From Phoenix dactylifera (lineage: Eukaryota; Streptophyta; Magnoliopsida; Arecales; Arecaceae), in the NCBI RefSeq assembly GCF_009389715.1, contig NC_052396.1, positions 14,097,888 through 14,161,887 of the forward strand: a DNA stretch of 64,000 bases. The letters run 5' to 3'. The notes beneath the pieces are model-generated. The model was not told where the DNA came from. It saw nothing but the letters and a program-made list of their open reading frames with translations, and ran no database searches. Positions 10,501 to 22,661 of this stretch are shown here, piece after piece (within the stretch, counting starts at the first letter, position 1; the number at the start of each line of letters is the position of its first letter). The position numbers and the translations under genes are program-made.

Positions 10501-11857
10501 ATAGTAAGAATATGTGCTGAAATTAATTATCTCTTTAATTCTTAGAAACTTTGCTCACAATCTTCAGTCCATTCAAACTTAACCCCTTTTTGAGTTAAAC
10601 GAGTCAAAAGTATAGCTACACGAAAAAATTCTTCCACAAATCGCCTGTAATAACCTTCCATCTTCGAGAAGCTACAAACTTTAGAAAAATTGGTTGGCTT
10701 GTTCCATTGTACTACAACTACGACTTTTATTGGATCCATAGAAATTCCATCTCCGGATATGTTATGTCCTAAAAATGCTTTCTTATCTAACCAAAACTCA
10801 CACTTCTTCAATTTAGCATAGAGTTTCTCATTCCTCAAGATTTGTAGTGCGCTTCGCAAATGTCTCTCATGTTCCTCTTTGCTTTTTGAATAGACTAAGA
10901 TATTGTCAATGAAGACCACAACAAATCGATCTAGAAAGGATTTAAATATTTTGTTCATTAAGTCTATAAAAGCTGCTGCAGCATTTGTCAATCCAAAAGG
11001 CATTACTAAGAATTCATAATGCCCATAAAGTGTTCTAAATGCGGTCTTGGGTATATCCTCTGCTTTGATCTTCAACTGATGGTATCCTAAGTGAAGCTCA
11101 ATCTTAGAGAAAACTTGTGCACCTTGCAGCTGATCAAACAAATCATCTATTCGAGGCAAACACTACTTGTTCAGTTAGGTGATTTTATTCAACTCCCTAT
11201 AATCAATGCAGACTCTCATACTTCTATCTTTATTTTTCACAAAAAGTACCAGAGCTCCCCAAGGTGATACATTAGGTCATATAAAACCTTTGTCTAGCAA
11301 ACCTTGCAACTGATCTTTTAATTCTTTCAACTCAGCTGGGGCCATTCGATAAGAAGCTTTAGAAATTGGACCTGAACTAGGTACTAGATTAATAGTAAAT
11401 TCAATCTCTCTATTCAGTGGCAATCCTGGCAAATCCTAGAGAAATACATCCAAAAATTCATTCACGACAGCAATATCCTCTATATTTAATTCATCTTGTC
11501 GTATGTTAATTACTGAAGCCAAGTAACCTTCGCATCCTTTCCTTCACATTCGCCCAGCTTTCAAAGCTGAGATAATATGTGGAGGGGTAATTCTCGTGTT
11601 TCTAATGAAACTAAACTCTAGTTTACCTGGTATCTGGAAGTTCCCACTCTTCCTATAACAGTCTACAAAGGCATGATAAGTAGCAAGCCAATCTATCCCC
11701 AGAATGACATCAAAATCTCTTATATCAAGCATTGTCAAACCAGTTGGAGTTCCCTACCTCCTATTCTGACTCTGTATAACTTGCATATAATATCAGTACT
11801 CAACATGCCTCCTACTGGTGTCTCAACATATAACTTAGTTGTCATAGGTTCATAGTG
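7516..11857 (-). mobile_element. Ty3/gypsy chromovirus (Tekay type), broken fossil
   Basis: On the minus strand the order is protease (DFDVILGIDWL, about 11544-11857), reverse transcriptase/RNase H (about 10200-11160), integrase (about 9200-9800) and the integrase C-terminal/chromodomain region (YVPDPSHV... and IPYVKV, about 8600-9000). A purine tract and a 3' LTR follow, about 7516-8553, ending in CTCACA on the plus strand. The pol order and the chromodomain wording match Tekay chromoviruses. Gag and the 5' LTR are absent. The coding parts are interrupted many times and the copy is old. Confidence 0.85.
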
Positions 11858-12282
11858 GGATGCAAAAGCCTATGACGACAGGCAGCAACCCCACGATAAT
11901 TTTTTTTTCTAGCCCTTTCCGGGATGTAGATGGCTTCCACAACCGGTAGCAACCCCCTTAATATTATTGAAAAATTACAAAAAATGGTAAGGAGCCGGCT
12001 GCCACAGCTTTACGTCGGCTCCGCATTCAGGGTGTTTACTTAGTCTCCAAGGTGAGCATGCTCCTCTCTCAGCAAGATGCTCAATCGGATCTCTTTTTCG
12101 CCATTTTTTTAAAAAATCTCGCTAACAGATGGGGGAAGAGGGGGGCAAATTTGTGGAACCTTTCTTTCCCTTTTTGAATATCTCAGCAAATCTAGAATGA
12201 CAATTTTTTTAGGATAAATTGTTTCTAACTAAAGTGTCTTCTTCCTTAAAAAAAGCTTTCAAAAAAAAGCTAAATACCACCG
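11858..12282. other. unassigned sequence beside the gypsy fossil
   Basis: Nothing recognisable as a gene. Moderately GC-rich at first, then T/A runs. The boundary with the gypsy element at about 11857 is abrupt, so this may be another decayed repeat or the site of a truncation. Confidence 0.3.
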
Positions 12283-12425
12283 AGGTGGTAGCATAGTTAG
12301 AACGGAGCATTGTTGGCGTACTCACATGCGGTCGAACATTTTCTGATGCAAGGAGGGCCTAGTGAGGGCTGCTGCACAGGTGGGATTAATTCCCCTCCCC
12401 CCTCCTTTTTTTAATTAAAAAAAGC
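12283..12425 (+). repeat. possible tRNA-derived SINE
   Basis: GGTGGTAGCATAGTTAGAACG resembles a polymerase III box A, and GGTCGAACATT about 45 bp later resembles box B. A tRNA-unrelated body and a T/A-rich tail follow. This is the layout of a plant tRNA-derived SINE. No target duplication could be defined, so the call is tentative. Confidence 0.3.
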
Positions 12426-13261
12426 TAAATATGATTCACCTTCAATTTTGATTTTAATTATACAGTAAAGTACCTTCAAAAAACAAGTATGCTTCCGCCC
12501 GATTTGTATTTTTTGCTTTCTTCTCATTTGGCAGGATGTACCACGTTAGAGCTATAGGAATTACCGTTTTCACCCAAAAAAAAAAAACAATTATGCAGGT
12601 CTATCTATATGCATCTAATTACCAAATTTTTCTCCAAAGAAAATCGGCTCGTTTTGATAATGATTTAGAAAATAAAAAAATATTTAAAAAAAAAATCCCT
12701 CTTCACACTCTCGAGATTTTTCCCCTATGTGGCAGCTACCTACTGATGTGGTTTTCCTGGGGACTCGAGGGAAGAGCAACCTCCCATACCGAGTGCCCCT
12801 CTGTGCCTGCTTTCTTTTGCACTCCCTTCTATTCTTGTGCAGAGCTTCCCTCGTCATGTGGCATGTGGAAGGCTGCTATTTAGAAGCAACCCCCTGTGCA
12901 AAGTAAAAAGTGGTTATAACTAATCTAAGCCACCAAAGAGGCACGGCGACAATTCTCAATGTAGAGATATAGCTAGGCGGAAGGGGTTGTAGCATACAGC
13001 AGCACACTTTCGCATGTAATAGTTGTGTCGAAGTGGCTGCGCCATTCCTACATTAGTTTGCTCAAGCACCTTGTTTTTGACATATATCTCCTGAGCGATT
13101 AAGACTGCAAAAAGAAAAGAGGGAAAAATTGCCAGGTGCTTTAATAAATGGCACTGTCAGATCATGGGGAGAGGAAGGCATATTCTGCCTGTTCCCTCCC
13201 ATTCCTCAAGTAAATAATTTTTTTCCTTTCCATGATCTTCTTTCAGCCAGTCAGCCCATCA
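12426..13261. other. intergenic, nothing recognised
   Basis: Mixed sequence with A-runs and short open frames. No homology, exon structure or repeat family could be recognised. Confidence 0.4.
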
Positions 13262-13815
13262 AAGTCAGGTAAGCTCTAATATCAATAACTTTTTCATTTT
13301 GGGGCACTTATTGTATATACATATTTTTTTCTTAGTCTCTGAGGCATTTTGGATGCATTCGATCCAAACGGTCATGCGACGAGGAGGGTTTAAATTCAAG
13401 TAGGCTCTAATATCACTGACCTCCTCATTTTGGGATACCAATTATTATTTGTATTGTTAATTTTCCAATCCAATGGTCACGCGACATAGGCCAATCTATG
13501 CTGCTAGGGAATAGGAGTCTTCCACTGCGATCGACATGTGGCCGTGGGCAAATTGGACACGCATCGCCCGCAGGCTTTTTTGGGATCGCCCTTTAATGCA
13601 GAGAGATCATGCGATGGGGAGGACTCAATTTTAGATAGGCTCTAATATCAACAACCTTGGGGCACTCATTACTATTATTCCGATCCAACGGTCACGAGAC
13701 ACAGACCATTTAAACTCCAGGGAATAGGCATCTTCCACTGCAACCAGCATGTGGCCATAGGCAAACTGGACATGTGTCACCTCAGGCCTTCTTTGGATCG
13801 CCCTTTAATGGAGAG
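13262..13815. repeat. imperfect direct repeats, two full copies and one short copy
   Basis: GGCTCTAATATCA recurs near 13400 and 13635, and AAGCTCTAATATCA near 13270. The last two units (about 235 bp) share further blocks: TTTTCCAATCC/ATTCCGATCC plus 'aacggtcacg', GGGAATAGG...CTTCCACTGC, CATGTGGCC and GGATCGCCCTTTAATG. The first unit is shortened. The copies have diverged considerably. Confidence 0.65.
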
Positions 13816-16800
13816 GATACTAGAGCTAGAGTGGCTTTGCAAGCAATCAAACAGGATCATCAAACAAAATTGGCGAGCTTCAAGCATAAAAATGGGGAAA
13901 AAACTGATGAAATAAAACACTACTCGAAATAAAAACAGCAGAAGACAAGAGAAACATGATGTGCATTCTAAAATGATGTGGAAATCGGAAGAAACAGATA
14001 TCCATTCACCATCTGATTCACAGTTCAAGAAGTCCAGAAGCAGCAAATGTAGGTATAAAACTCTTTACATTGAAGGAGGCCGTGGCCTTGGGAGACTTTT
14101 ATCTCACAGCCATTAAGAGCCTCCCAATATTTTTCATCTCAGGTCATTCTCACCATAGCAGTGGAAGAATGGCAGATTTTCCGCAGACAAGCTATATCCA
14201 AGAATGCAGCTTTCAAATATCGACTCTTCCATTGGTTTGAGCAAATTTATGCTGAAGGATGAACATGAAGGTAGGTAAACATTGTTGGCATTAGAGACTT
14301 AAGAATAAAGTAGATAACTTGTTCCAAACGAACCTTAAGTCTGCATAAACAAGTTCATCTAGTCCATTCAGCAAATAAATCTTGTCACACAATCCCAATA
14401 ATTTATAACATATAGCCTATAGCATGTATATCTCCAAATATGTTTCAGAGATGGCACCGACATTTTGATTCCTAATACATACAAAAGGCTATAGTTTAAC
14501 AAGTTTCTCAACCAAGACAATGAAAAAGTAAATCAGTAAGATCTCCTATTACTTCCAGCTCTGTTGTACTCTTCTGACATACACCGGTCGCAGCTACTTA
14601 CTATGAGCAAAGATACCCAAGAATGGCATTTTTCAGCCTACACAAATGTCTTACAAAGAGATACCACTGGAAAGTAAAAGCAGCTCCTTCAACTGATCCA
14701 GACAAGAGTAGAAATGCTTCTTTGCATTGATCCAATCACCTGAATATTATGAATTAAAGTAAATATGGCTGATGAGATTATAGCAGCAAAACAGGAAGCT
14801 GGAGAAAATCTTGCCTGTGATTATTGAATAATTGATCCTGCATGATCACTCAGCAACCTGCACATGCAACTTTAAGCCATCAGTACCAAATCAGCAGAAA
14901 AAAGAAAGTGCATGCCAAGCCTACAAAGCCCGTTACAGAAGATACCTAATTAATGTCTCATTTCGATATATTTAGCAACATCCACCAAAAAAAAAAAAAA
15001 GTGAACTATATGTTCTCATGACACCAGTCCTGGGAGCTTTGCTCTTGTGACCTAGGTTAATGGAATATTGTGGTAATTCTATGAAAGTTTCCACGAGCCC
15101 TTTGGAGTAGGTATGTTCCGTAGGATAGTTAGTGTTGCATTTCATAGCAGCAAAAAGAGACTACGCTATAATTTCAGCTGAGGCTATAATGGAAATTATT
15201 TAATAGCCTACTAGTTGGGAGGCACTTGAAACTTCAAACTTCATTGTATTGTATGAAATAGCCAAATGTTTTTCAAAAAGCATCTGAAGAATTCAAGTGT
15301 CAGGGAAACACATAACGCACGTGTTATGTGGACCACACGTGCTGGTGCATATACAGTTAGTATTTAAAAATATAAAATTATTAATTACAATAACAATAGA
15401 AATATTGTTATAGATAATAGAGATATTAATAACAATAACATCCAGCGTGCTTGAAACTTACAACCAACCCAACCATTAGCTTGAATCTGCCTTGTTCATA
15501 TAAGCTTGCTTAAAAGTGGCCATGTACTTGGGTGCACAAGCTAAAAAGGCCATACAATGCTAACCTTGCTGCATATATGTTTGCAAAATTCTCAGCAAAT
15601 CATCCTTCTAACTCAAATGCAAGCTGACCATATATAGTAGCTACACATAGGGTATGCAGTGTGGTCAAGTGACCACATAAACACTGAAAAATAGAAGAAG
15701 CTGACTACTGCCGAAAACAAATAAGATCTTGAGGTGCAACCACTGCCCCAATAGCATGTTCACAGTACCAACAATTATTCCACCTTCATTCTACCACTCT
15801 TATACTTTCTATGTTTGTTTCATTCCCTCCAACCACCATTGCAGAGACATATCTCCTAACCTGCCTGCTAAGCTGATGATAAGCAGTGCTAATCCTGTTT
15901 CTTTTGATCATGCTCCATCCCTTGAGGCATACCAGAATTCTAATGGAGAACTTCTAAGTATTGCACTTTGCCTCAACCACTGTGCTTCCTTAGCCCAAAA
16001 CACCCCTTGAAAATATTATCCGAATGATCCCAGATTCAACATCTTAACTTATGAAGAGATAACAAAGCTTGTAATACTAGAAGATATTAACATTGTAATC
16101 TTGTTCATCTCCTAGGAGGAAAGAGGCATTGGTCAAAAGCAAGATTCGTCGCACCAATACCAAAGGTCGTACTAACCAGCGACTTGTGCACGCCCCTATC
16201 CTTGTGGAACTAGGATGAAGGCACCATCCTTATAAATAGAGGACTCAACCCCCAAGGGTAGAGACAAATGTTCCCCTCTTGCACTCTTTCCCTATCTCGA
16301 TTGCTCTACTTCTCTCTTTCTCTCAGTGTTCCAACGCAAGCTAAGGTTTGGAGAAATTTGATAAGCCTCTATAGGTGAGTGAAGTGGATGCTTCTGGCGA
16401 TTCAACATGGGTAAAAAGAATGGAGATATCGCCTCAACCAAACTCAAGCATGCATTCCTGAGAAGTTTGGATTGCTTAAATCAGAATTATGCAATTAAAT
16501 AATCTTCTTTTTTTGGTAAGTAACTAAGTGATCTTCCAACCCTTGTACATTTATTACTCCCCTCCTATCTCACTTTCACAGAGTGGCTGATTGCAAAAAC
16601 CCAACATCCTAGTTATATTGCTGTTCATGATCAGAAAAATATTATTATGACCTCTAGAAAGATCTAGGTAGCTCATTCTCCAAACTGGCTTATTGTGATT
16701 CTTCTTTCAACATGCAACTTTTCATACAACCACTCAAGACCCAACTTGTCTTTCACTACCCATCCTTAAGACATTTCATATAGCCAGTATCCAACCTCTC

Positions 16801-17952
16801 TTTTGCTAGTCATCCCTCATCCTTTGTATTCAGACTACATCTTGCACAACATTATCATTTTTATGAACTTCGAAAAGATTCCGATCCTAGGACCAACATA
16901 GCCAATCCACACAGCCCCAAAGGGGGCCCAAAAGAAATCCAAACCAATTTATAGGGACATCCAGAGCCATATGCCCTATGTCACCTTACTTTCAAATTAC
17001 ACATGTTGTCATCACCTTTCACACGAAGGTTATATAGGTCTTCAACCATTTTTTTTTCCTTTTCAAATTTTGCATAAACTAGACAAAATGGGGAATTATT
17101 ATCCAACGAGGTTGGAAGTTTCACCGCAAACACATGGGTTTTTGATAAAAACCTACTACATAGCTGCTACTTTCAGTTATATCGGCCATGATATTTCTGA
17201 AACTGAGTGCCAAATCAAATGTCAAAATTGAATGATCAGTTCCCACCTTTTCGTTTGTAACTGATTGAATTGATCATGGATGCTTAATTTAATAATTTTT
17301 TGGGTGGTTAATAAGTTGTAACACATTTATTATTTTTTAAAATGTATTTCAGCAATCAACGTCATCATTCACTTCTTTTTTTTTTAGAGTTAAAAAAGGG
17401 CAAAACCAAGAGTGTCGTCTCGATACTGGACCATGTACCAGTATGATGTTGGTACAATGTTGATATGCCCAATACGGGATTCAGTTCGGTGTACTAAGAC
17501 TCAAGATGCCCCTCGTACCAAGTCTTGGTTTGGTACTGGTACAATACGAATGTCCAATATGAGATGGTGCATACCAGTAGGGTGAACCTTAAGTGAAACA
17601 AATCCAAAGATTATAGATCCAGCCTCCAAGAGATGATTTATTAGATTGAACTTGGATTTTACAAGATTTTAGGAAACTAGATACTTGCACATCTGATCCC
17701 AAACAAATTTAAGAGGAAAAAAAAATCTAGGATATAAAGTATTCTCTCTTTCCTTTTTTTTAGGAGAGCGAACAGAATTTGTGGTGTAGATAAAGCACTT
17801 GAAGGACTAATTTGCAAGATTTGAGCTTGGGATATCTGTAACTTGAAATCCAACTAAAAGGAACTTGGGTTCTCATCATAAATTAATTGAAATATATTAC
17901 AACCTACAATAATGCGAAACCAAAACCATAACAATAATCATAACCATAAATG
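13816..17952. other. intergenic, 3' side of the CCDC124-like gene
   Basis: No gene recognised. At 16220-16330 a TATAAATAGAG followed by a pyrimidine-rich stretch looks like the U3/R part of an old LTR, without definable ends. At 17400-17580 repeated GGTACTGGTAC/GTACCAGTA motifs form a palindrome-rich repeat. The rest is AT-rich and featureless. Confidence 0.35.
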
Positions 17953-20900
17953 TCAAGTTGTGTCCCTAGACTCCCTACTTTGTGAGGTTCGCTTCATGAC
18001 CATCATGTAGGGATCAAGAATCTCATTCATGCCTTCGGAAAGCAACTTGGAAACCATCTATGAAAATTTGCAAGGTTCATAAATTAAGATGAAGTAGTTT
18101 ATGTAACACCATATGCACCTGTAATTCTAGTTATATTATGATTAAGAACAGTTTTTAATTTTGCTTAAGCCTTACAAAATATGAAGCATACATTTGTTTG
18201 CGTGTTTAGATGCTAGTGCAATAGAATTTTTTTTTTTTCAAAAAGTCCAGTCTAACAGCAATTGTCATTATAGCAGCACATATAAACATGCTTTGAAGTT
18301 GTAAATGCATCTGTTTATTCAGAATGCTGCAATCATCTACATGCACATACATAAGCATGTGCTTGGACAGGTTAGAAGCCCTGCAATTCGATAACTACTT
18401 CTCATACCATTTTCTCTCAAGCATACCTGGTTGAGGGGATTGTCTGGGGATTTCTTCCATAGCTTCCAAATCATATCCTTGTACTGGTTGAGGGTTAGAC
18501 CTGGTTTTTCTTCGTTCAGTCTGGGAAGCTCTGCTTCTTCAAAAGCCTACATGTACAAATTTTAAGAGTTCAATACACAAATTTGTAGAAAATCAATTAA
18601 ATACTTTATGGTAATCGTCTTGTTCTTTGCAACAATACATATCATCTGCTCCCATAAAAACTAACTTAAGCATCATAAAATTCCATTCTGGTCTGATTCT
18701 TACAGAGTACTGCATAAAACTTGTCAAATTTCTTGCACTAGTTTGTAATGCATGAATTTGAGTAGGAAGGCCAGCTCCATGCCCAGCCTTACACTCAATG
18801 CAGGCAATGATGGCACACAAACAAGTGTAAGCATGTTAATGAGAAGTGGTAGCTGCTAATGGAACTATTACGTGAAGATATCTTTGAGAAGCATGTCTAG
18901 TTTCAATGTAAACCACTTTTTCTGTCAATGGTCTAACTTTTGTGTAATGGTGATATCAAATGGCATGGTAAGAACGACAATAACAAAGACACCTTCATGC
19001 TCGATACTAATCGTGTTGAGCAAACATATATTTGTTTATTGATGCCATTTTTTTGTTCTCAATTTATTGCTTAAAGATATTATAGTAAGATGAATCACAC
19101 ATTTTATTACCTATCCTACAAGCTTGGTTTCTGGATCTGGACAAAGAGGAGCTGATCAAATCCCCTTCGGCCATACAGCTACAAGATCTATTGTGACATT
19201 CAGGAGAAAAGAAACAATCAATCATTGCAACATGTCCATTTATGTATTTAACAAAAATGTTATGGAATGGTGCACCAGCACATGCATCAACACCGCCACT
19301 GGAATCCTTGACTAGACAAATATCAATCACATTGCATTTAAAGAAACCATAGCTTCATTTTTTAAAAACTAAAAGACGAGTATAGTGAAACCAAATGACA
19401 GAATGGTAAGGTACAAGAAGTAATCAAGGAGGGATTTTTTTAAACGGTTGCATAAAAGGGCATCAAGGACTCCAAAAGACATAAAGAGGGTAGATTGATG
19501 CAGAGAAGAAAGTGAATAAAGGCCGAAATTCCAAATAAGCAACAATTGATGACAAGTTCTGTTTAAATAAGGCAAGAATGAAATATGTGGATTTACCAAG
19601 ATGTTGTTTAGGAAAACATGAGATACAAATCAAGATAGGCTAACTGAGAGCAAGTATTAGAATTTTGCTGAAAATTGGAAGACCAAAGAAAGATGAAAAG
19701 ATTAGACATTAATGGAGAAGTATCTATACGAAAAAGATAGAACCTTTGAAGTGTTTCCTCATTTAAAAGCGACATAATAACAAATTAATTTAAAATGAAG
19801 CGAAAGAATAGGCCATTACATATACATTAAATACCAAATTGAGGCTTAGAATATCACATAGAAATTAAGCAAGTCAGGCAAACCAGTTTTTGCACCAACC
19901 ATCATAGAATTAAAATTATAAATTATATTGTGAAGTTCTAGAAAAAGGATAGCAAAACAAAAATTATGAAAAATAGTAAATTAACCTAAGAGGATGGATT
20001 TGTTCAGTGTCAGGATGATCAACAATTGAGGCTCTTTTCTTGTTAGGAAATTATAGGAGAAATGCAGAGAATATAAAAACAATATAATTTAGGAAAACAT
20101 GAGATACATATCAAGTTAGGTTAACGAAGAGTGAATATTAGAATTTTGGTGAAACTTGGAAGAAAAGAAAGATGAAAAGTTTAGACTTTAATGGAGAAGT
20201 ATCTATACAAAAAAGATAGAACTTTTGAAGTGTTTCCTCATTTCAAAGCGACATAATAACAAATTAATTTAAAATGAAGCGAAAGAATAGGCCATTACAT
20301 ATAGATTAAATACCAAATTGAGGCTTAGAATATCACATAGAAATTAAGGAAGTCAGGCACACCAGTTTTTGCACCAACCATCATAGAATTAAAATTATAA
20401 ATTATATTGTGAAATTCTAGAAAAAGGATAGAAAAACAAAAATTATGAAAAATAGTAATAATCTAAGAGGATTGATTTGTTCAGTGTCAGGATGATCAGC
20501 AATTGAGGTTCTTTTCTTGCTAGGAAATTATAGGAGAAATACAGAGAATACAAAAACAATTCACATGCATGCCACTGACTTGAGGAAAGGATATATTAAG
20601 ATACCAATGGAGGTAATTTGACGGATAGTAAAGAAGAAATGTGCATGATTAATGGCAGTGCTCTAAGGTGGTGACAAGCACTAAATGTATTTCTGGCAAG
20701 AATAGTCACATCCAATCAAGGTGGGCTTATGCCAAGGATCAAAACCAGGCCCACGCTTTTTTATGCTAACAAGCATAAAAAAGCATGAAGAGGTACTGTC
20801 TGCTTGCAAATCTAACACCATAGGACAAGCTCAAGTCTAAACTAGAATAATGGGATAAAACCTTAGATGATGATAGTTTAAGAATCAAATGGAAAAAAGA

Positions 20901-21686
20901 AAAAAAGAGAGTACATATAATGCGATTTAATGGAAATGCATATGAAAATATATCACCAATTAGCCATTAATAAGCAAGAGAAATTATAGAAGAATATAAA
21001 AGCAAGAACGAATAACAGCAATCTCGCCGTCATCGCCACCATCATCGACAAGAATAAAGCATCCAAGCAAGAATTAACGGGCAGGAAGGATGGAATTGGA
21101 ATGATCAGGAGGTGATGAGCAGTACCTTGAAGGAGGCTTTGAGCCTCCTCTCAGGGTGGCGATCGGGGGGCAGCGGGGGCTCGGTGATGGCCATGCGGGC
21201 GATGGCGTCCTCGACGGAGTGGGCCTCGATGACGGAGTCGTCGCGGTTGGTGTTGGCGACGAGGACCATGCGCTCGTACTCCTCCTCGTCGGCGGTGCGG
21301 CTCTGCCGTTTCTTGGCGACCTCGGCGTTGCGGAGGATGCGCTGGCGCTCCTCCTCCTGGCGGCGCTCGAGCTCGGCCTCGGTGACTTTGGGGGCGGGGA
21401 CGGAGACGCGGCTGGCCTTGCGGTCGGGCTTGCGGCCGGATTTCTCCAGTTCCTGCTGCTCGATCTCGGCGAGCTTGCGGTTCTCGGCCTTGCGGGCGGC
21501 GGCCTCCGCGCGCTTCTCGGCCTCGTCCTCGCGCTTCTTGGCGGCGCGGGACTTGGGGCCCTCGGCGGCGCGCCAGTGCTGCTCCTCCTTCTCGCGGGCC
21601 TCGCGCTCCTTGCGCTCCGCCTCCGCCGCGCCGCGCCGGGCGCGAGCCGCCTCCGCCTTCGAGTTCACTCCCAACTTCTTCGGCAT
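17953..21686 (-). CDS. CCDC124: CCDC124-like coiled-coil protein (Lso2 family), three exons
   Basis: Exons on the minus strand are 21686-21126, 18546-18427 and 18057-17953, with GT-AG borders and phase 0 throughout, giving 261 residues. It begins MPKKLGVNSKAEAARARR. Residues 1-140 are a highly charged Lys/Glu/Arg helix, the coiled coil of the family. Exon 2 gives the conserved C-terminal motif LTLNQYKDMIWKLWKKSPDN. CCDC124/Lso2 proteins bind idle or translating ribosomes in the cytosol and help recovery from starvation; that role is family knowledge. Exon 1 is very GC-rich. Intron 1 (2.6 kb) holds a 481-bp tandem duplication and a prolyl oligopeptidase fragment. A fold-back MULE lies 112 bp upstream of the ATG. 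Exon 3 is less certain: many relatives end close to the exon 2 boundary. Confidence 0.88.
18761..18990 (-). pseudogene. prolyl oligopeptidase fragment in intron 1
   Basis: On the minus strand 18761-18813 reads IIACIECKAGHGAGLPTQ, matching the NPII-RIECKAGHGAG-PTQ segment near the C-terminus of plant prolyl endopeptidases, close to the catalytic His. The flank up to 18990 is similar to 25728-25880 (shared phrases CAAACAAGTGTAAGCATGTTAATGAGAAG and GATATCTTTGAGAAGCAT). A stretch of about 230 bp present in the other copy is missing here. It lies inside a CCDC124-like intron on the same strand and is a non-functional relic. Confidence 0.65.
19609..20563. repeat. tandem duplication, two copies of about 481 bp
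   Basis: TAGGAAAACATGAGATACA occurs at 19609 and again at 20090, and the following roughly 475 bp align almost base for base: the GAAGTATCTATAC block, ATAGGCCATTACATATA, CACCAACCATCATAG and GAGGATTGATTTGTTCAG-type block. The copies differ by scattered single changes. The duplication is inside intron 1 of the CCDC124-like gene. Confidence 0.85.
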
Positions 21687-21798
21687 CTTCCCTTTCTTCT
21701 TCTCGTTTCTGCTCTTCTAAGAAGATTGGATTATACTTACGTTTTGGTTTGGAGGAGATGGAGAGGAGGGTTTTGGTTGGTCACAATCTGCATATATC

Positions 21799-22652
21799 GG
21801 GTGGTTCTATATACACCCCCCCTATTGCTCAGGACACCCCCCAAAAATTAAAAAAAAATTAAATACTCTCTACACCCCCCCATTTGCTAAGGACACCCCT
21901 AAAAAATTTAAAATTACTAAATTACCCCCCACCCTCCCCACCCCCTCACCTAAATTGCTCTCTACACCCCCCAAACCCCCCCCCCCCACCCCGCTCTTCC
22001 CCTCCAAAACACCTCGCCAACGCCCAAAACCCCCCCGTTCCCCCTTCTCCCTCTCGTCGCCGGCATTCTCCCGATCTCCGACCACCTCGCCGGCTTCTCC
22101 CGGAACCACTTCGCCGGCTTCTCCCGAAATTTTTTTTTTCACGGTTCGTGCTCCGTTCGGCACTGGATCGCCGAACAAAAGGCTTCTGTTCGGCTGAACA
22201 GTGCCGGACAGAAGCCTTCTGTTCGGCACTGTGCAGCCGAACAGATCTGTTCGGTTGAGGGTTGCCGAACAGAATGCTTCTGTTCGGCACTGTTCAGCCA
22301 AACAGAAGCCTTTTGTTCGGCGATCCAGTGCCGAACGGAGCACGAACCGTGAAAAAAAAAAATTTCGGGAGAAGCCGGCGAAGTGGTTCCGGGAGAAGCC
22401 GGCGAGGTGGTCGGAGATCGGGAGAATGCCGGCGACGAGAGGGAGAAGGGGGAACGGGGGAGGAGGGGTTTAAGGGGGGTTTGAGGGGTGTTTTTTTTTT
22501 CTTTTCAAAACGAAACGGAGGAGGAGGAAGGGGGGTGTATGAGAAAATTTCAAGGGCAATATGGTAATTACACTAAAGGTTAGTTTGGGTATTTTTTTTT
22601 TGGTTTTTGGGGGGTGTCCTAAGCAATAGGGGGGGTGTATATAGAACTACCC
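21799..22652. mobile_element. fold-back Mutator-like element (MULE) with 9-bp target duplication
   Basis: The ends are GGGTGGTTCTATATACACCC and, inverted, GGGTAGTTCTATATACACCC. The flanks carry a perfect 9-bp direct repeat GCATATATC (21790-21798 and 22653-22661), the size typical of Mutator-like elements. The central part (about 22020-22450) is a long near-perfect inverted repeat; each arm carries GAAGCCGGCGA blocks and TTCTGTTCGGC repeats. No transposase is encoded. On the left the terminal motif is repeated again near 21868. It sits 112 bp upstream of the CCDC124-like ATG. Confidence 0.85.
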
Positions 22653-22661
22653 GCATATATC

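Noticed and set aside
21720-21742. GTAAGTAT splice-donor-like word in the CCDC124-like 5' leader
   Set aside because: The next usable AG is only about 24 bases away, too short for an intron, so no leader intron is called.
21112-21851. Two long plus-strand frames opposite CCDC124-like exon 1
   Set aside because: Antisense shadows of the Lys/Glu/Arg-rich GC-rich exon; repetitive composition and no homology.
21955-22567. Several overlapping frames in the fold-back MULE
   Set aside because: They follow from the GC-rich inverted repeat and repeated TTCTGTTCGGC words; the same peptides appear on both strands.
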